From the NCBI GenBank assembly GCA_948144175.1, contig CANXME010002657.1, forward strand, positions 62,001 to 126,000: a stretch of 64,000 nucleotides of DNA, in the 5' to 3' direction. The stretch comes from Closterium sp. NIES-65. Taxonomy: Eukaryota; Streptophyta; Zygnematophyceae; Desmidiales; Closteriaceae. Numbering within the stretch: position 1 is the first letter of the stretch; every line of letters starts with the position of its first letter. This document shows, one piece after another, positions 63,701 through 64,000 of the stretch. Under the pieces are notes generated by a model. The model ran no database searches. It was not told the origin of the DNA and was given only the letters and a program-made list of their open reading frames with translations. A program made the position numbers and the translations under genes.

Positions 63701-64000
63701 TCCCCCCGCCCCCGCTCTTCTTGGTACCAGGTCCCCCCCCGGTAGTCCCCCTCCCCCCTCAGGGTCCTGCCCCTTCAGGTGTGTCCCAGGTAGACGCGGT
63801 CGAGCCTGTCGAGGTCACTGGTGACTCTGGTGCTGCTGCGGGAGCTGAGCCTGGGGGTGCGGAGTCTGGGGGTGCTGAGCCTGGAGGTGCCGAGTCTGGG
63901 GGTGCTGAGCCTGGGGGTGCTGAGCCTGGGGGTGCTGTGCCTGGAGGTGCCGAGTCTGGGGGTGCTGTGCCTGGGGGTGCTGAGCCTGGGGGTGCTGAGC
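60745..64000 (+). CDS. Gag-pol polyprotein of Copia copy C (open to the window edge)
   Basis: One frame from ATG 60745 (MATPNVLTFDAEGRAIDF) with no stop to 64000, over 1,080 residues. Gag domain about residues 1-250; Gly-rich tract about 262-350; a Gln run near 355-375; a Cys/His motif (CPYVLRTGDRAGERCGGAHT, then ARRCF) near 405. Protease active site LDSGASRS has Asp at 524. GAG-pre-integrase follows (HHRLGH, CVPC). Integrase catalytic residues are D748 (HMDVWGP), D817 (HSDRGGEF) and E853 (NGIAERR), a D-D-35-E arrangement. After integrase a VFLGF/SSQDVTFDE segment leads to a GGAEP/GGAES repeat linker at the window end. RT and RNase H should follow outside. It looks functional as far as seen. 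Confidence 0.93.
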   Translation, partial: MATPNVLTFDAEGRAIDFAVWIEDLQLYLLCDAIDEVSLFDFVSGAVPAPPADADSAVRSKWATRDAAARLAVRRHLPSSERAHFSQCKTAQALYDAVVARYSSPSCATLSRLMLPFLFPDLASFPTVADLVTHLRASDTRYRAALPAEFRAANPPPMYITLYFLVTRLPESLRVVRDQFLSVCPTTLTVDLLEESLLAAEKSIVAVGASRGDPRTPIFEGCGPSPLLPSVASAAAADLAGFESVGAASAPSGRRRAGKGKGGKGAGGARGGGGGGGGGGGGSGGGGGGGGGSGGTGGGGGGGGGGGGGSGGGGGSGGSDGPGGGGGGGDGGGGGGGGGSGGGGRSGSSQRSSSGGGQRQQQQQQQPQQQPQQQQRSRTVPAPQQLREWYSQRQRGGALGPCPYVLRTGDRAGERCGGAHTARRCFGRLTDAWRQQFPEAAEIPRWGELSRAGVAIYDLDFDAILSAMYAAIGSDEDDCYRCFPPDPGIGTAASGTSEAAALGASASVLSGTVSASASHTFTLDSGASRSFFRDRTTLTPLSRPVAVSLADPSGGPVLSRFSTVLPCPAAPSGTLTGLYLPSFSTNLVSGADLQDAGVHQFTPARQRVTHCTEADTGRHLATFTRRPGSSLYTLTTASPPGAESGRVTSSGQVFAAASRSGPESAPCSCRRLSHETLLWHHRLGHPSLLRLRGMASRVLVSGLPRSLPPLPPGPGPTCVPCVEGRQRAAPHSSQFPPTEAPLQTLHMDVWGPARVRGQGQERYFLLVVDDYSRYTTVFPLRSKGEVTAVLIDWIRAARLQLRRSFGSDFPVLRLHSDRGGEFSSGLLSAYCRARGIRQTFTLPDSPQQNGIAERRIGMVMDVARTSMMHAAAPHFLWPFAVRYAAHQINLHPRVSRPETSPALLWTGKVGDASAFRVWGSRAFVRDLSADKLSPRASPCVFLGFPPDAPGWQFYHPTSRRVLSSQDVTFDESVPYYRLFPYRTPSLPPPPLFLVPGPPPVVPLPPQGPAPSGVSQVDAVEPVEVTGDSGAAAGAEPGGAESGGAEPGGAESGGAEPGGAEPGGAVPGGAESGGAVPGGAEPGGAE

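Larger units (their letters stand above)
59694..64000 (+). mobile_element. Ty1/copia retrotransposon, glycine-rich Gag family, copy C (truncated by window edge)
   Basis: A 132-bp LTR, primer-binding site, GC-rich leader and an open Gag-protease-integrase frame running to the window end. It is inserted in gypsy pol after ACGTT (59689-59693), the expected 5-bp target site; the second copy lies beyond the window. It is the least damaged member of its family here. Confidence 0.95.

Overview
The window is nuclear DNA from a plant-lineage eukaryote, most likely a streptophyte green alga. The evidence is a GC-rich, intron-bearing peroxisomal-type naphthoate synthase gene (phylloquinone pathway) with GTGAG-type donors and CAG acceptors, plant/algal Ty1/copia and Ty3/gypsy retrotransposons, and a DIRS/PAT-type tyrosine-recombinase retrotransposon of a kind known from green algae. 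The species assignment is inference. No tRNA, rRNA or prokaryotic feature was seen.

Layout. 1-2720: minus-strand Copia element of a glycine-rich-Gag family (copy A), cut by the window edge and inserted into a reverse-oriented gypsy LTR (2721-3012). 3583-7705: naphthoate synthase in eight exons, with decayed or near-identical partial exon copies beside most exons. 8113-13635: complete minus-strand DIRS/PAT-like element with split direct repeats. 13636-15500: no supported gene. 15501-15627: possible signal-peptide exon. 15703-31378: a 50-bp satellite of about 314 units with higher-order structure. 31379-39018: a second glycine-rich-Gag Copia element (copy S) inserted near the distal end of the satellite, with four satellite units beyond it. 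40465-45200: an intron-rich secreted-type parallel beta-helix (pectin-lyase-fold) gene, again with many partial exon copies. 47260-48705: an intronless Q-rich protein gene of unknown function. 49266-55337: complete Copia element (copy B) with seemingly identical 430-bp LTRs and a perfect 5-bp target duplication. About 55578-56398: possible terminal-inverted-repeat element. 56490-59693: Ty3/gypsy element of the same family as the LTR at 2721, interrupted in its reverse transcriptase by a third glycine-rich Copia element (copy C, 59694-64000) that runs off the window with an open gag-pol frame.

How it fits together. The host genes are islands between nested retroelements. Copia copies A and C both landed in members of one gypsy family, and copy S landed in the satellite. 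The most unusual host-level signal is local tandem duplication of exon ends plus adjacent intron in both intron-bearing genes, together with short palindromes (TGAG-core-CTCA) shared by the satellite and the beta-helix gene. The beta-helix gene may begin on the far side of the satellite, which would put the array and Copia S inside a roughly 25-kb first intron; this is phase-consistent but unproven. Several element frames are broken at homopolymer runs, so base-call or assembly error must be excluded before those breaks are called biological.
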